A stretch of DNA of 64,000 nucleotides from Murimonas intestini (GTDB lineage Bacteria; Bacillota; Clostridia; Lachnospirales; Lachnospiraceae). Below the pieces are notes generated by a model. It ran no database searches. It saw only the letters and a program-made list of their open reading frames with translations, and had not been told where the DNA came from. Within the stretch, counting starts at the first letter, position 1; each line of letters begins with the position of its first letter. Shown one piece after another: positions 50,537 to 59,064 of the stretch. The stretch is taken from positions 27,626 through 91,625 of the forward strand of contig NZ_JANKBI010000023.1 in NCBI RefSeq assembly GCF_024622195.1, written 5' to 3'. The position numbers were made by a program, and so were the translations under genes.

Positions 50537-53434
50537 TTACACTCTGTTTTTCATAAAATCTGCAACTGCTTTCTGTATCTCCGGGTCTTCTCCAAAAAAT
50601 CCTTCATTATTACACAGGAGCAGAGCCTTTACCCCCTTCTGTGTCAGTTTTTCAAAAAAGCGGACACTCTGGTTCATTGGTATCTGTATACCGCATTCAT
50701 ATATTCCATGGACGATCACAGAAGGTGCACTGTTTTCTGTCACATGGGACACCGGGCTGATATCTATAGCTCTCTGCAGGATATCCTGGTATTCCGGTTC
50801 ATTCATATGTGCCTTCAGGCTGGCAAGGCCTTTTCCCTCTCCGCTGTAATCAAACATATATCCCGGCGGTGCAAAAGGACCGTCTGAATTCATGACCCTT
50901 TCTATCTGTCCCGGATATTGGTGGAAAATATCCTCGCCGAATCCAAGGGCATCAGTCCACGGGAAATAAATAGCCGCGGCCTTTATCCGGCTGTTATATG
51001 AAGTATTTCCCCCAATATCTCCTTCTGTATCCGGCTCTCCATTTGTAGCCGCGATAAAAGCAGACAGGTGGCCTCCGCAGGAACCTCCCATGATCCCTAT
51101 CCGCTCCATGTCTATCCCGTATTCTGCCGCATGCGCCTTCAAAAAGCGTATTGCCCCCTTTACATCATACATAAGGCCCGGCCAGCGGTTAGGAGGCGTG
51201 GCACGGTAGTCAACAGCTGCCATAGCATAGCCCTCATCCAGAATACGTCCTGTCAGTCTCTCAAAGCAGTCGTAGTCTCCTCCATGTCCATGTATCCCCA
51301 CAATGCAGGGGTATGGCGCCTTTCCTTTTTGAGGGAGCTTCAGATTCAGCATCAGGTCCATTGTGTTATAAGGGCCTGCATCCGGGAACCCTTCCTGGCA
51401 CTTCTCTACAGGCACCGTTGCCACCCACTGGTCCTGAAAATCAATATCCCGGACAGAAGTTTTATTATACCAGTGCCTGTGCGGATGCAGCCACGGTCTG
51501 CCCGCTGCAAATTTCTTCCGCTCCGGCATGGAGGCACAGAGCTTAAATTCAGCCATTCCATGGGCCGTAACAGTTACCTGGCTGCCTGCGGTTTTCTTTA
51601 TTACATCAAAGTTTTTTGTTTTATATATAATGGTTTCTTTATCCAGAGGATATACTTGTGTGCATGGATATCTGTGCCATTTTTCCCCCAGATACACATA
51701 GACAGCACGTTTAAATACATACAGCATCCCAGGGCCGCTCATGCCTTCCACTGACAGTGTTCCCTGAAATTCCGTCACATTTGCGGCGATCACCGGCAGC
51801 TTCAGCACTGAGCCCCCTGTATGCAGGCCGATCACCGGGTTTTTATCTCCGATACATTCCGGCTGCTGATACATTTTTTCAGCACAAAATACACTGAGCC
51901 TCAGACGGCTTTTCGCCTGCACCAGCTGTGACAATGCCTCCAGGGTAAAGTCCAGATGCAGGGGCGTCTGGCTATCCAGCTTTGCCAGGTCATCTGAAAG
52001 TCCCGGGTGATACGGGAGACCCATAGACATATAAGCCCTGTGCCTTCCGTATTTTGCATGGGAAGCCCTCATAGCTCCCTCTGTCAGAAAGCACGTGCTT
52101 CCATCGGGATATACTTCCTCCAGAACGGCCAGGAACAGGCCGTCCCTGCATTCCGAAGTCACATCCAGCTCCAGAGTGGGGATTCCCGTTATTTCCACAG
52201 GCTTTTCAAATGCAGCTGTAGTAAATGTCAGGCATTTTCTGGATTCTTCAAAAAAACCGCCCTCAATCCTGCGGTCCAGTGTGCCCATTGGCCCGTACAG
52301 CCTGATATCTCTGTTCATCCTGTATTTTATGACAGACGGATTCTGCTCTTCGCACTCCAGGAGTGACCCGTCGTAGCAGCTGTCTATGGTGCCGCTCTTC
52401 TCCTGGCTTAAATATAGAGATGACACCACCTGGCTGTCCAGCGGAAGGTCAGCAGCATATTTCCACTCCCGTCCCCGCTCTTCCCCGCGTGTATAGTAAC
52501 GTACCGGCGGCTCTGTAAAGCACCCGTTCTCTATGCCTTTCAGCGCATAGTCAAAGAACCTGACATACTCTTCTTCCCACGGAAAAACGCTGTTTGGAAG
52601 ATCTGAGGGCTTATCATTGCAGTGATACATCTCGCAGTGGCGCCACGGTCCGATCAGAAGCTTGCCGTCAAAAACTTTATAGGCATACACTGCCCCTGCA
52701 GCCCCCGGATCATACCAGGCCCCGTTTTTATAATATTTTATGTCACTGTACCGGATAGAATCCATCCTCTCCCATATGGAGATATCCCGCTGGGGTGCAC
52801 AGCCAAACTTTGGATTCACCGTATCCCGGTGCATATTCGGAAAATACTGTCCCAGAAATCCCAGGTTTGTCACATGGTCTCTCTGTGCTTCTTCCAGCAG
52901 AGTTTTATCTGTGTCTGCATCTACCGGAGTCCCCACCGGCTCAGGCGGTGCTCCGTGTATAAACTCAATATGTCTGGATGCCCCGTTTGGGTAATCCTGA
53001 TAATAAAAATCCGGATGACAGTCACATGGTATAACCGCCCGAAGCGGCGCCGGCCGCTCGGCAGCCGTCAGATCCTGGATAAATCCATTATTTGATCCTC
53101 CCAGCATGCCAAAGCTTCCGCTGCACCAGGGCTCCCCTGCCATTTCTTCCATCAGTATTTTCAGGTCCTTTGCTTCCGTCCGGCTGTGAAATCCATCATT
53201 TCTTCCAAAGGAGGCGCCAATTCCCCGCAGATCCGGCAAAACCAGGGCATACCCGTTCTCCAGAAGTTTCTGCAGAACGCCCTTCATTTCTTCAAAGCGC
53301 TCCCTGCGCGTTCCCCTGCCGGCATACATGATCGCCGGTACCTTTTCTTTTATCTGCGGCAGATACAGATCTGCTGCCAGCCGGACGCCGTCCATTCCCC
53401 TGTAATATTTTGAAATACGGGTATAATTCAGCAT
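50537..53434 (-). CDS. Two-headed alpha/beta hydrolase: CocE/X-Pro peptidase-like plus second hydrolase domain
   Basis: A 965-residue fusion. Part 1 (1-560) is a CocE/S15 X-prolyl-peptidase-like enzyme: catalytic Ser114 in GGSNNGF, His in LIGPWRHCEM, then a jelly-roll (LELDVTSECRDGLFLAVLEEVYPDG). Part 2 (about 660-965) is another alpha/beta hydrolase: oxyanion HGHGGD, Ser785 in GGSCGGHLSA. There the acid position reads HGIYECGIQIP and the terminal His position reads CNNEGFFGED, so only the Ser of the triad is kept. Part 1 may cut proline-containing peptides or esters. No signal peptide. It is the last gene of the sigma-54-controlled dpp-type operon, 24 bases after the binding-protein gene. 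AAAGGA precedes the ATG. Confidence 0.82.
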   Translation of the reverse strand: MLNYTRISKYYRGMDGVRLAADLYLPQIKEKVPAIMYAGRGTRRERFEEMKGVLQKLLENGYALVLPDLRGIGASFGRNDGFHSRTEAKDLKILMEEMAGEPWCSGSFGMLGGSNNGFIQDLTAAERPAPLRAVIPCDCHPDFYYQDYPNGASRHIEFIHGAPPEPVGTPVDADTDKTLLEEAQRDHVTNLGFLGQYFPNMHRDTVNPKFGCAPQRDISIWERMDSIRYSDIKYYKNGAWYDPGAAGAVYAYKVFDGKLLIGPWRHCEMYHCNDKPSDLPNSVFPWEEEYVRFFDYALKGIENGCFTEPPVRYYTRGEERGREWKYAADLPLDSQVVSSLYLSQEKSGTIDSCYDGSLLECEEQNPSVIKYRMNRDIRLYGPMGTLDRRIEGGFFEESRKCLTFTTAAFEKPVEITGIPTLELDVTSECRDGLFLAVLEEVYPDGSTCFLTEGAMRASHAKYGRHRAYMSMGLPYHPGLSDDLAKLDSQTPLHLDFTLEALSQLVQAKSRLRLSVFCAEKMYQQPECIGDKNPVIGLHTGGSVLKLPVIAANVTEFQGTLSVEGMSGPGMLYVFKRAVYVYLGEKWHRYPCTQVYPLDKETIIYKTKNFDVIKKTAGSQVTVTAHGMAEFKLCASMPERKKFAAGRPWLHPHRHWYNKTSVRDIDFQDQWVATVPVEKCQEGFPDAGPYNTMDLMLNLKLPQKGKAPYPCIVGIHGHGGDYDCFERLTGRILDEGYAMAAVDYRATPPNRWPGLMYDVKGAIRFLKAHAAEYGIDMERIGIMGGSCGGHLSAFIAATNGEPDTEGDIGGNTSYNSRIKAAAIYFPWTDALGFGEDIFHQYPGQIERVMNSDGPFAPPGYMFDYSGEGKGLASLKAHMNEPEYQDILQRAIDISPVSHVTENSAPSVIVHGIYECGIQIPMNQSVRFFEKLTQKGVKALLLCNNEGFFGEDPEIQKAVADFMKNRV

Positions 53435-53458
53435 TTTCGCATCCTTTCAGTGTATTTT

Positions 53459-54973
53459 TTATTCTGCAAAAGACAGATCCTTTACATAGATACCAAACTG
53501 GTCAAATACCTTATAATTCTGTATTGCAGAGTCGTAAGCGCTCATGCGGTTTAAATATACCATGCCGTACAGAGGCACTTCTTCCTCGATCAGATCCCAA
53601 AGCTCTTTTGTGAGTGTCATCCTCTCTTCGTCAGTCTCAGCGCTGGAAGCGGTATTGCACAGCTCTGCCATCTTATCGTACTCTGGCCCTGACCATCCCT
53701 GGAAATTCAGTCCTGTCAAAAAGGCTGTCATACTGTCCAGCCCATAACCGCTCGGAGCAGAACAGCTCATGATACCAATATCCCAGCCGGTTGGATCTCC
53801 CATAGCGCTCCAGAATACTCCCTGGTCCACACTTGTGATCTCAGCTGTAATCCCCAGTTCAGCCAGATTTGCCTGAAGTACCTGTGCCATTAATTCCTCT
53901 GCTGCCAGTCCACCGTACAAAATGGTGACAGGCTTATCAGGTACGCCCGCAGCTCCGGCCAGCTCTTTAGCCTTATCCATATCCTGTCCATACATGGGAT
54001 TTGTCCAGCTGGCATCATAGTCCGCCATACCTGAAGACCACACACCTGCTGCCGGAAGGTTAAGCCCGTTAAAGCCTGCATTATTCATAGCCTCATTATC
54101 CACAGAATAGGCTACAGCCTGACGCAGTTCCTTTGATGCAAACGGTGAATTTTCTGTCATGTTAAAGAACAGGCACTCTGTATTAAATGCAGGTTTAGTG
54201 ATTACCTCATAACCGTCCATACCGGAAATATAGTCAAAGTCGCTGATCTGCAGCACTTTATTAAAATCGACCTCGCCCGCCATCAGGGCGTTAGTACGCT
54301 GAGAGCCTTCAGCAATTACATTAAAGGTGACCTCTTTTATTCCTTCCGGAGCCCCTCCCCAGTAATCTTCATTTGCAGTCAGGGTATAACTGACGCCCGG
54401 CACACTGCTCTCAAATTTATACGGTCCTGTCCCTACAGGTTTTGTAGCCATTCCGTCGCCGCTCTCGTTGTATGATTCTTCATTAACAATGTTCAGGAAG
54501 CTTAACTTTGAGAGGTTAAATGCATTTGTCTGGGTAAAAGCCAGTTCTACCGTATAGTCATCCACAACCTTGCAGTTCTCCAGATCCAGATAAGTAACCA
54601 CGCCTGTGGTATTTGCATCCTCGCAGTTCAGCTTCAGGGTAAAAAGGACATCAGCCGCAGTAAAGTCACGTCCGTCATGGTATTTTACTCCTTCACGCAG
54701 ATGGAACGTGATATGTGTGGGATCAGTCTGCTCCCAGCTTGTTGCCAGCTGTGGGGTCATCTCCATATCATATCCAAAGCGGAACAGTCCCTCATACACC
54801 TGATAATTAATATCTGTCCTGCAGTCTACAGTAGCTCCTGTAGGCGCCAGTGTACCGCAGTCTGCCTCCTCCGCGATCACCAGGGCGTCTTTTGCAAAAG
54901 CAGTAGTACCGCTGGCTGCCGCCAGGACCATTGCCGCTGCCACACTCAAAAACCTTGCATTTCTCTTCTTCAT
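53459..54973 (-). CDS. Peptide ABC transporter substrate-binding protein (SBP_bac_5)
   Basis: A 504-residue extracytoplasmic binding protein of the DppA/OppA family: YQVYEGLFRFGYDMEMTPQLATSWE, ITFHLREGVKYHDGRDFTAADVLFTL, GTGPYKF and LRQAVAYSVDNEAM. The signal peptide KKRNARFLSVAAAMVLAAAS ends in AFA-KD. There is no lipobox cysteine, unusual for a Gram-positive binding protein, so it may be released or held by the transporter. The start is the second ATG (54973), 8 bases after GGAGG. Fifth gene of the dppBCDF-type operon. Confidence 0.9.
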   Translation of the reverse strand: MKKRNARFLSVAAAMVLAAASGTTAFAKDALVIAEEADCGTLAPTGATVDCRTDINYQVYEGLFRFGYDMEMTPQLATSWEQTDPTHITFHLREGVKYHDGRDFTAADVLFTLKLNCEDANTTGVVTYLDLENCKVVDDYTVELAFTQTNAFNLSKLSFLNIVNEESYNESGDGMATKPVGTGPYKFESSVPGVSYTLTANEDYWGGAPEGIKEVTFNVIAEGSQRTNALMAGEVDFNKVLQISDFDYISGMDGYEVITKPAFNTECLFFNMTENSPFASKELRQAVAYSVDNEAMNNAGFNGLNLPAAGVWSSGMADYDASWTNPMYGQDMDKAKELAGAAGVPDKPVTILYGGLAAEELMAQVLQANLAELGITAEITSVDQGVFWSAMGDPTGWDIGIMSCSAPSGYGLDSMTAFLTGLNFQGWSGPEYDKMAELCNTASSAETDEERMTLTKELWDLIEEEVPLYGMVYLNRMSAYDSAIQNYKVFDQFGIYVKDLSFAE

Positions 54974-54990
54974 TTTCATTTCCTCCTTTT

Positions 54991-55962
54991 TTATAGCTTT
55001 TCTTTTTTATCCATCAGTTCCTCTGCCTTTTGGCAGGCAACATAATGATTCTTTCTGATCTCCACAAGCTGCTGTTCCCTGTGGCATTCCTCAGACGCAT
55101 AAGGGCATCTGGCTGCAAAGCGGCAGCCTGGTTTTGGATTGATCGGGGAAGTTATCTCCCCTTTTAGCAATATCCTGTTCCTGGGTGCATGTACATCCGG
55201 TACAGGGATAGCTGACAGCAGCGCCTTCGTATAAGGATGGCTGGGGCTGGCAAATAATTCATCTGACGGGGCCTTCTCTACTACCTGTCCAAGATACATG
55301 ACCATAATGTCATCAGAAAAATACTTGACAACCGACAGATCATGGGTGATGAACAGATATGTCAGTCCGCGTTCTTCCTGCAGGTCCAGCATCAGATTCA
55401 GTACCTGGGCCTGTATGGACACATCCAGAGCCGATACAGGTTCATCACATACGATAAATTTTGGATTTAAAGCCAGGGCACGGGCAATTCCAATTCTCTG
55501 CCTGCGGCCTCCGTCCAGTTCATGAGGATAGGAATTTTCCAGCCTCTCGGCAAGTCCCACTGTATCCATCAGGCGTTTTGTCTCCTTATACATCTCTGCC
55601 CTGGATATACCGCCTTTCAGGAGCAGAGGCTCCATAATGATCTCACTTACACTCATACGGGGATTCAAGGAAGAGTATGGGTCCTGGAAAATTATCTGCA
55701 TATCCTCTCTCAGGGTACGGAGCTTCGCCTTATCCACATGGGTTACATCCTCCCCGTGAAATAAAATCTGTCCATCTGTAGAGTCAAGTAAATGGAGGAC
55801 CACTCGTCCCAGGGTAGATTTTCCGCATCCGGACTCCCCCACCACACCAAGTGTTTTTCCTGTCTGGATACTGAAGTTAACATTATCAACCGCATGCAGA
55901 TAGCCTTTCGGCGTATTAAAATATTTTTTCAGGTTCCTGACTTCCAGGGAAATATCTGTCAT
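54991..55962 (-). CDS. Di/oligopeptide ABC transporter ATP-binding protein (DppF/OppF type)
   Basis: A 323-residue ATPase: Walker A GESGCGKSTLGR, Q-loop IFQDPYSSLNPRMSV, signature DGGRRQRIGIARAL (the family LSGGQ reads LDGGR here), Walker B FIVCDEPVSALD and switch ITHDLSVV. The C-terminal CRFAARCPYASEEC is the oligopeptide-transporter extension with conserved cysteines, a possible Fe-S site in this family. The start overlaps the DppD stop as ATGA. Confidence 0.92.
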   Translation of the reverse strand: MTDISLEVRNLKKYFNTPKGYLHAVDNVNFSIQTGKTLGVVGESGCGKSTLGRVVLHLLDSTDGQILFHGEDVTHVDKAKLRTLREDMQIIFQDPYSSLNPRMSVSEIIMEPLLLKGGISRAEMYKETKRLMDTVGLAERLENSYPHELDGGRRQRIGIARALALNPKFIVCDEPVSALDVSIQAQVLNLMLDLQEERGLTYLFITHDLSVVKYFSDDIMVMYLGQVVEKAPSDELFASPSHPYTKALLSAIPVPDVHAPRNRILLKGEITSPINPKPGCRFAARCPYASEECHREQQLVEIRKNHYVACQKAEELMDKKEKL

Positions 55963-56945
55963 CTTTCCTCACCTCCCGCCCTTACACATTTTACAAAATG
56001 TCCCGGCCTGAATTCCTTTATTTCCGGATCCTTCTTTCCGCACTCGTCTTTTGCAAACGGACATCTTTCCCGGAACTTACATCCCTCCGGCAGATTTGTC
56101 GGATCAGGCATCAGCCCGTCAATCGGCTTTAATCTTTTTTCTGTTCCATTCAGTCTGGGCAGGGAATTAAACAGCCCCACTGTATAGGGATGGCCTGCAT
56201 GGTCAAACACTTCCTCTGTTGTCCCCTGCTCTACGATCTCCCCTGCATAGACAACTGCCACTCTGTCGCACATGCCTGCCACTATACCCAGGTCATGGGT
56301 GATCAATATCATAGATGTATCCAATTTTTCCTTCAGGGAGTCCATCATATCCAGCACCTGGGCCTGGATCGTCACATCAAGCGCTGTGGTGGGCTCGTCC
56401 GCCAGCAGCAGTTCCGGCCGGCAGGCCAGCGCCATGGCGATGACTACTCTCTGCTTCATTCCGCCTGAAAACTGGTGAGGGTATTCACTGTACCTCTCTC
56501 CCGGTATTCCTACCATCTCCAGCATATCCACAGCCCTTTTCTCCACTTCCGCTTTTGACAGCTTTTCATGCAGGCTGATTGCCTCTGCGATCTGCTTCCC
56601 TACTGTCTCAATGGGGTTTAAGGCCGTCATGGGATCCTGGAATATCATGGCTATTTTATTTCCTCGGATCTTGCGCATTTTACCTTCACTGAGTTTCAGC
56701 ATATCTTCGCCGTCAAAATAGATCCTGCCCCCGCGTACTTTTGCAGGAGGATCAGGCAATATTCGCAGGATTGCTTTAGCAATGGTGGTTTTTCCCGCGC
56801 CTGTCTCACCTACCAGTCCCAGAGTCTCTCCTTTGCCCAGCTGGAGATTTACATGATTTACTGCCTTCACCACGGCTTCATCCGTATCATACTCCACCAC
56901 CAGGTCCTCTATTTTTAATAATTCCTCTTTTTTCTGTCCGCTCAT
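55959..56945 (-). CDS. Di/oligopeptide ABC transporter ATP-binding protein (DppD/OppD type)
   Basis: A 328-residue ATPase: Walker A GETGAGKTTIAK, IFQDPMTALNPI, signature FSGGMKQRVVIAMAL, Walker B LLLADEPTTALD, ITHDLGIVAGMCD, and C-terminal CKFRERCPFAKDEC. It works as a pair with the DppF-type subunit on the DppBC channel. AGGAGG precedes the ATG. It lies 11 bases after the DppC gene. Confidence 0.93.
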   Translation of the reverse strand: MSGQKKEELLKIEDLVVEYDTDEAVVKAVNHVNLQLGKGETLGLVGETGAGKTTIAKAILRILPDPPAKVRGGRIYFDGEDMLKLSEGKMRKIRGNKIAMIFQDPMTALNPIETVGKQIAEAISLHEKLSKAEVEKRAVDMLEMVGIPGERYSEYPHQFSGGMKQRVVIAMALACRPELLLADEPTTALDVTIQAQVLDMMDSLKEKLDTSMILITHDLGIVAGMCDRVAVVYAGEIVEQGTTEEVFDHAGHPYTVGLFNSLPRLNGTEKRLKPIDGLMPDPTNLPEGCKFRERCPFAKDECGKKDPEIKEFRPGHFVKCVRAGGEER

Positions 56946-56956
56946 GTTCTGACCTC

Positions 56957-57811
56957 CTAATTCTTCATCTTCGGGTCAAGTGCATCCCGAAGTCCGTCCC
57001 CCAGCAAATTGAATGCCAGTACACTTGCCATGATGCAGATACCCGGTATGATGACCAGATATCCATAATCCCTCATGTAGCTTCTGCCTGCGCTTAACAT
57101 GGCTCCCCACTCAGGCAGGGGCGGCTGTGCCCCCAGGCCTATAAAGCTTAATGTAGCTGCGGCAAGGATGGAGTTTCCAATATTCATGGTGATGGACACG
57201 ATCAGCGGTGCAAATGCATTTGGAATAATGTGCTTTAAAACAATGCGCGGATCACTGGCGTTGATTGCCCGGGCTGCCTCCACATATTCCCGTTCCCTGA
57301 CTGTCAGGATCTGTGCCCTGATCATGCGGGCATATTCCGCCATAGTGGAGATTCCAATAGCCAGGATCGCATTATTAAGGCCAGGGCCAAGAGCGGCGGC
57401 CAGGGCGATGGAAAGCAGCATGGCCGGAACTGACTGATAGATATCCAGCATACGCATCAGCACATTATCCACTTTTCCCCCGTAAAATCCTGCAATCGAT
57501 CCAAAGGTGATTCCCAGGACAGATGCAATTGCCACCGACAGCACGCCGATCCTGAGAGACTGCCTTGTACCATAGATCAGCCGGCTTAAGATATCCCGTC
57601 CCAGGTTATCCGTTCCCAGCAGATGAGCTTTGCCGGGAGCCTGAAAAGTTGATGTCAGATCCTGCGCCTCATATGCATAAGGCGCAAGCAGCGGAGCGAA
57701 AATTGCTGCCAGAACCAGCAGAATGATAACAACCAATCCTGCAACAGCCAGCTTGTTTTTAAACAGACGGTGAAGAATTTCTCTTGTATGGGACTTTTTC
57801 TTCTTTTTCAT
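56957..57811 (-). CDS. Di/oligopeptide ABC transporter permease (DppC/OppC type)
   Basis: A 284-residue inner-membrane subunit with a lysine-rich start, an N-terminal membrane segment (KLAVAGLVVIILLVLAAIFAPLLAPYA) and the binding-protein-dependent permease domain; the EAA loop is EYVEAARAINASDPRIVLKHIIPNA. HLLGTDNLGRDILSRLIYGTRQSL is the family signature. The start overlaps the DppB stop as ATGA. Confidence 0.93.
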   Translation of the reverse strand: MKKKKKSHTREILHRLFKNKLAVAGLVVIILLVLAAIFAPLLAPYAYEAQDLTSTFQAPGKAHLLGTDNLGRDILSRLIYGTRQSLRIGVLSVAIASVLGITFGSIAGFYGGKVDNVLMRMLDIYQSVPAMLLSIALAAALGPGLNNAILAIGISTMAEYARMIRAQILTVREREYVEAARAINASDPRIVLKHIIPNAFAPLIVSITMNIGNSILAAATLSFIGLGAQPPLPEWGAMLSAGRSYMRDYGYLVIIPGICIMASVLAFNLLGDGLRDALDPKMKN

Positions 57812-58782
57812 TCCTTCTTATCCCCCTTTCCGGCCTTTCTTTTCCTTGTGCTTCCTGCATACTGGGAACGTATACGCGGGTCAACAAATGCATACACAAT
57901 ATCCACCAGCAGCATGATCAGACAAAAGCAGATTGAAATGAACAGCACGCCTCCCTGTATTACAGGATAGTCTCTTTTAGAGATAGCGTCTGTAAGATAT
58001 GTTCCCATTCCAGGTATGGAAAAAATAGTCTCAATGATAAGAGTCCCGCCCAGGGAGCTCCCAAACATACCTCCCATAACTGTAATAATTGGAATCAGTG
58101 CATTCTTCAGCGCATGCCTGAAGATGACCTTCCTCTCTGTCTGCCCTTTGGCACGGGCAGTGGTAATATAGTCCTGACGTATCACTTCCAGCATGCCTGA
58201 CCTTGTCTGTCTGGCCAGTCCGGCAGCTCCGCCTATGGCTCCCGCCAGGCAGGGCAGTATGTAACCCGTCCACGACTTGATCCCTACAGCAGGCAGCCAC
58301 CCCAGCTTCAGCGCAAAGAAGGATACAAGAATCAATGCAAACCAGAATCCGGGCATAGACACACAGAACAGGGACGCAAACATAGCCGTGTTATCAATCC
58401 AGGTATAATGATGTGTAGCCGCCAGCACCCCAAGGGGTATTCCGATACACGCGGCAATCAGTATGCTGATACCTGCAATTCGCAGCGTATACGGCAGCCT
58501 GGCCTTGATCTGCTCCTTTACACTCACCCCCGTATAATAAGACGACCCCAGGTCCTGATCTACAAAGACCTGCTTCATATACCTTCCCAGCCGCTGCAGA
58601 TACGTCCCGTTAAGTCCCATTTGTTCATGCAGGGCTTCCACCTTTTCTTCCGTTGCATTAGAACCGAGTATCATCCTCGCGGGGTCACCTGGTGTCAGAT
58701 ACATGATGGTAAATACCATAATAGTCACCCCAAGCACTACAGGTATAATCCAAAGCAAACGTTTTAAAATATACTTCCCCAT
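57808..58782 (-). CDS. Di/oligopeptide ABC transporter permease (DppB/OppB type)
   Basis: A 324-residue permease, first gene of the operon. N-terminus YILKRLLWIIPVVLGVTIMVF, EAA-type loop TTARAKGQTERKVIFRHALKNALIPII, and the end FVDPRIR are typical of DppB. About six membrane segments. AAAAGGAG precedes the ATG. Transcription starts from a sigma-54 promoter about 40 bases upstream. Confidence 0.93.
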   Translation of the reverse strand: MGKYILKRLLWIIPVVLGVTIMVFTIMYLTPGDPARMILGSNATEEKVEALHEQMGLNGTYLQRLGRYMKQVFVDQDLGSSYYTGVSVKEQIKARLPYTLRIAGISILIAACIGIPLGVLAATHHYTWIDNTAMFASLFCVSMPGFWFALILVSFFALKLGWLPAVGIKSWTGYILPCLAGAIGGAAGLARQTRSGMLEVIRQDYITTARAKGQTERKVIFRHALKNALIPIITVMGGMFGSSLGGTLIIETIFSIPGMGTYLTDAISKRDYPVIQGGVLFISICFCLIMLLVDIVYAFVDPRIRSQYAGSTRKRKAGKGDKKE

Positions 58783-58820
58783 AGCTTCCTTCTCCTTTTT
58801 ATTGTTTTACTATAATACAC

Positions 58821-58836
58821 AGCAAAATCCGTGCCA
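58821..58836 (-). promoter_or_regulatory. Sigma-54 promoter of the peptide-transport operon
   Basis: TGGCACGGATTTTGCT on the minus strand fits TGGCAC-N5-TTGCW exactly, with GG at -24 and GC at -12. The start would fall near 58810, 28 bases before the dppB ATG. Confidence 0.92.
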
Positions 58837-58948
58837 CTTTGTGATATGTTTCTTTTTTCTTTTTCATAAACGCACTGTATTCTACTTTTTCTGTCTTTAA
58901 ATTCCATTATTTACCTGAATTCTTCTTTACTTTCTGTAATTCTGCAAA

Positions 58949-58977
58949 GCAAAATTGAAATCTTTATTTCATTTTGC
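58949..58977. promoter_or_regulatory. Probable enhancer site for the sigma-54 activator
   Basis: An inverted repeat with arms GCAAAATTGAAAT and ATTTCATTTTGC around CTTT, about 115-140 bases upstream of the sigma-54 promoter, the usual place for an upstream activating sequence. Further half-sites (GTTTCAAT, ATTTCAC) follow to 58992. Confidence 0.6.
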
Positions 58978-58994
58978 GTTTCAATCATTTCACA

Positions 58995-59023
58995 TTTACA
59001 AATATCCATACCCATGCTACACT
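58995..59023 (+). promoter_or_regulatory. Possible SigA promoter of the activator gene
   Basis: TTTACA, 17 bases, TACACT on the + strand, about 40 bases before the start codon and next to the inverted repeat, so autoregulation is possible. Confidence 0.4.
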
Positions 59024-59064
59024 CATCATTAACAGGAACTGGTCTGTACAAAGGAGAAATGCTT

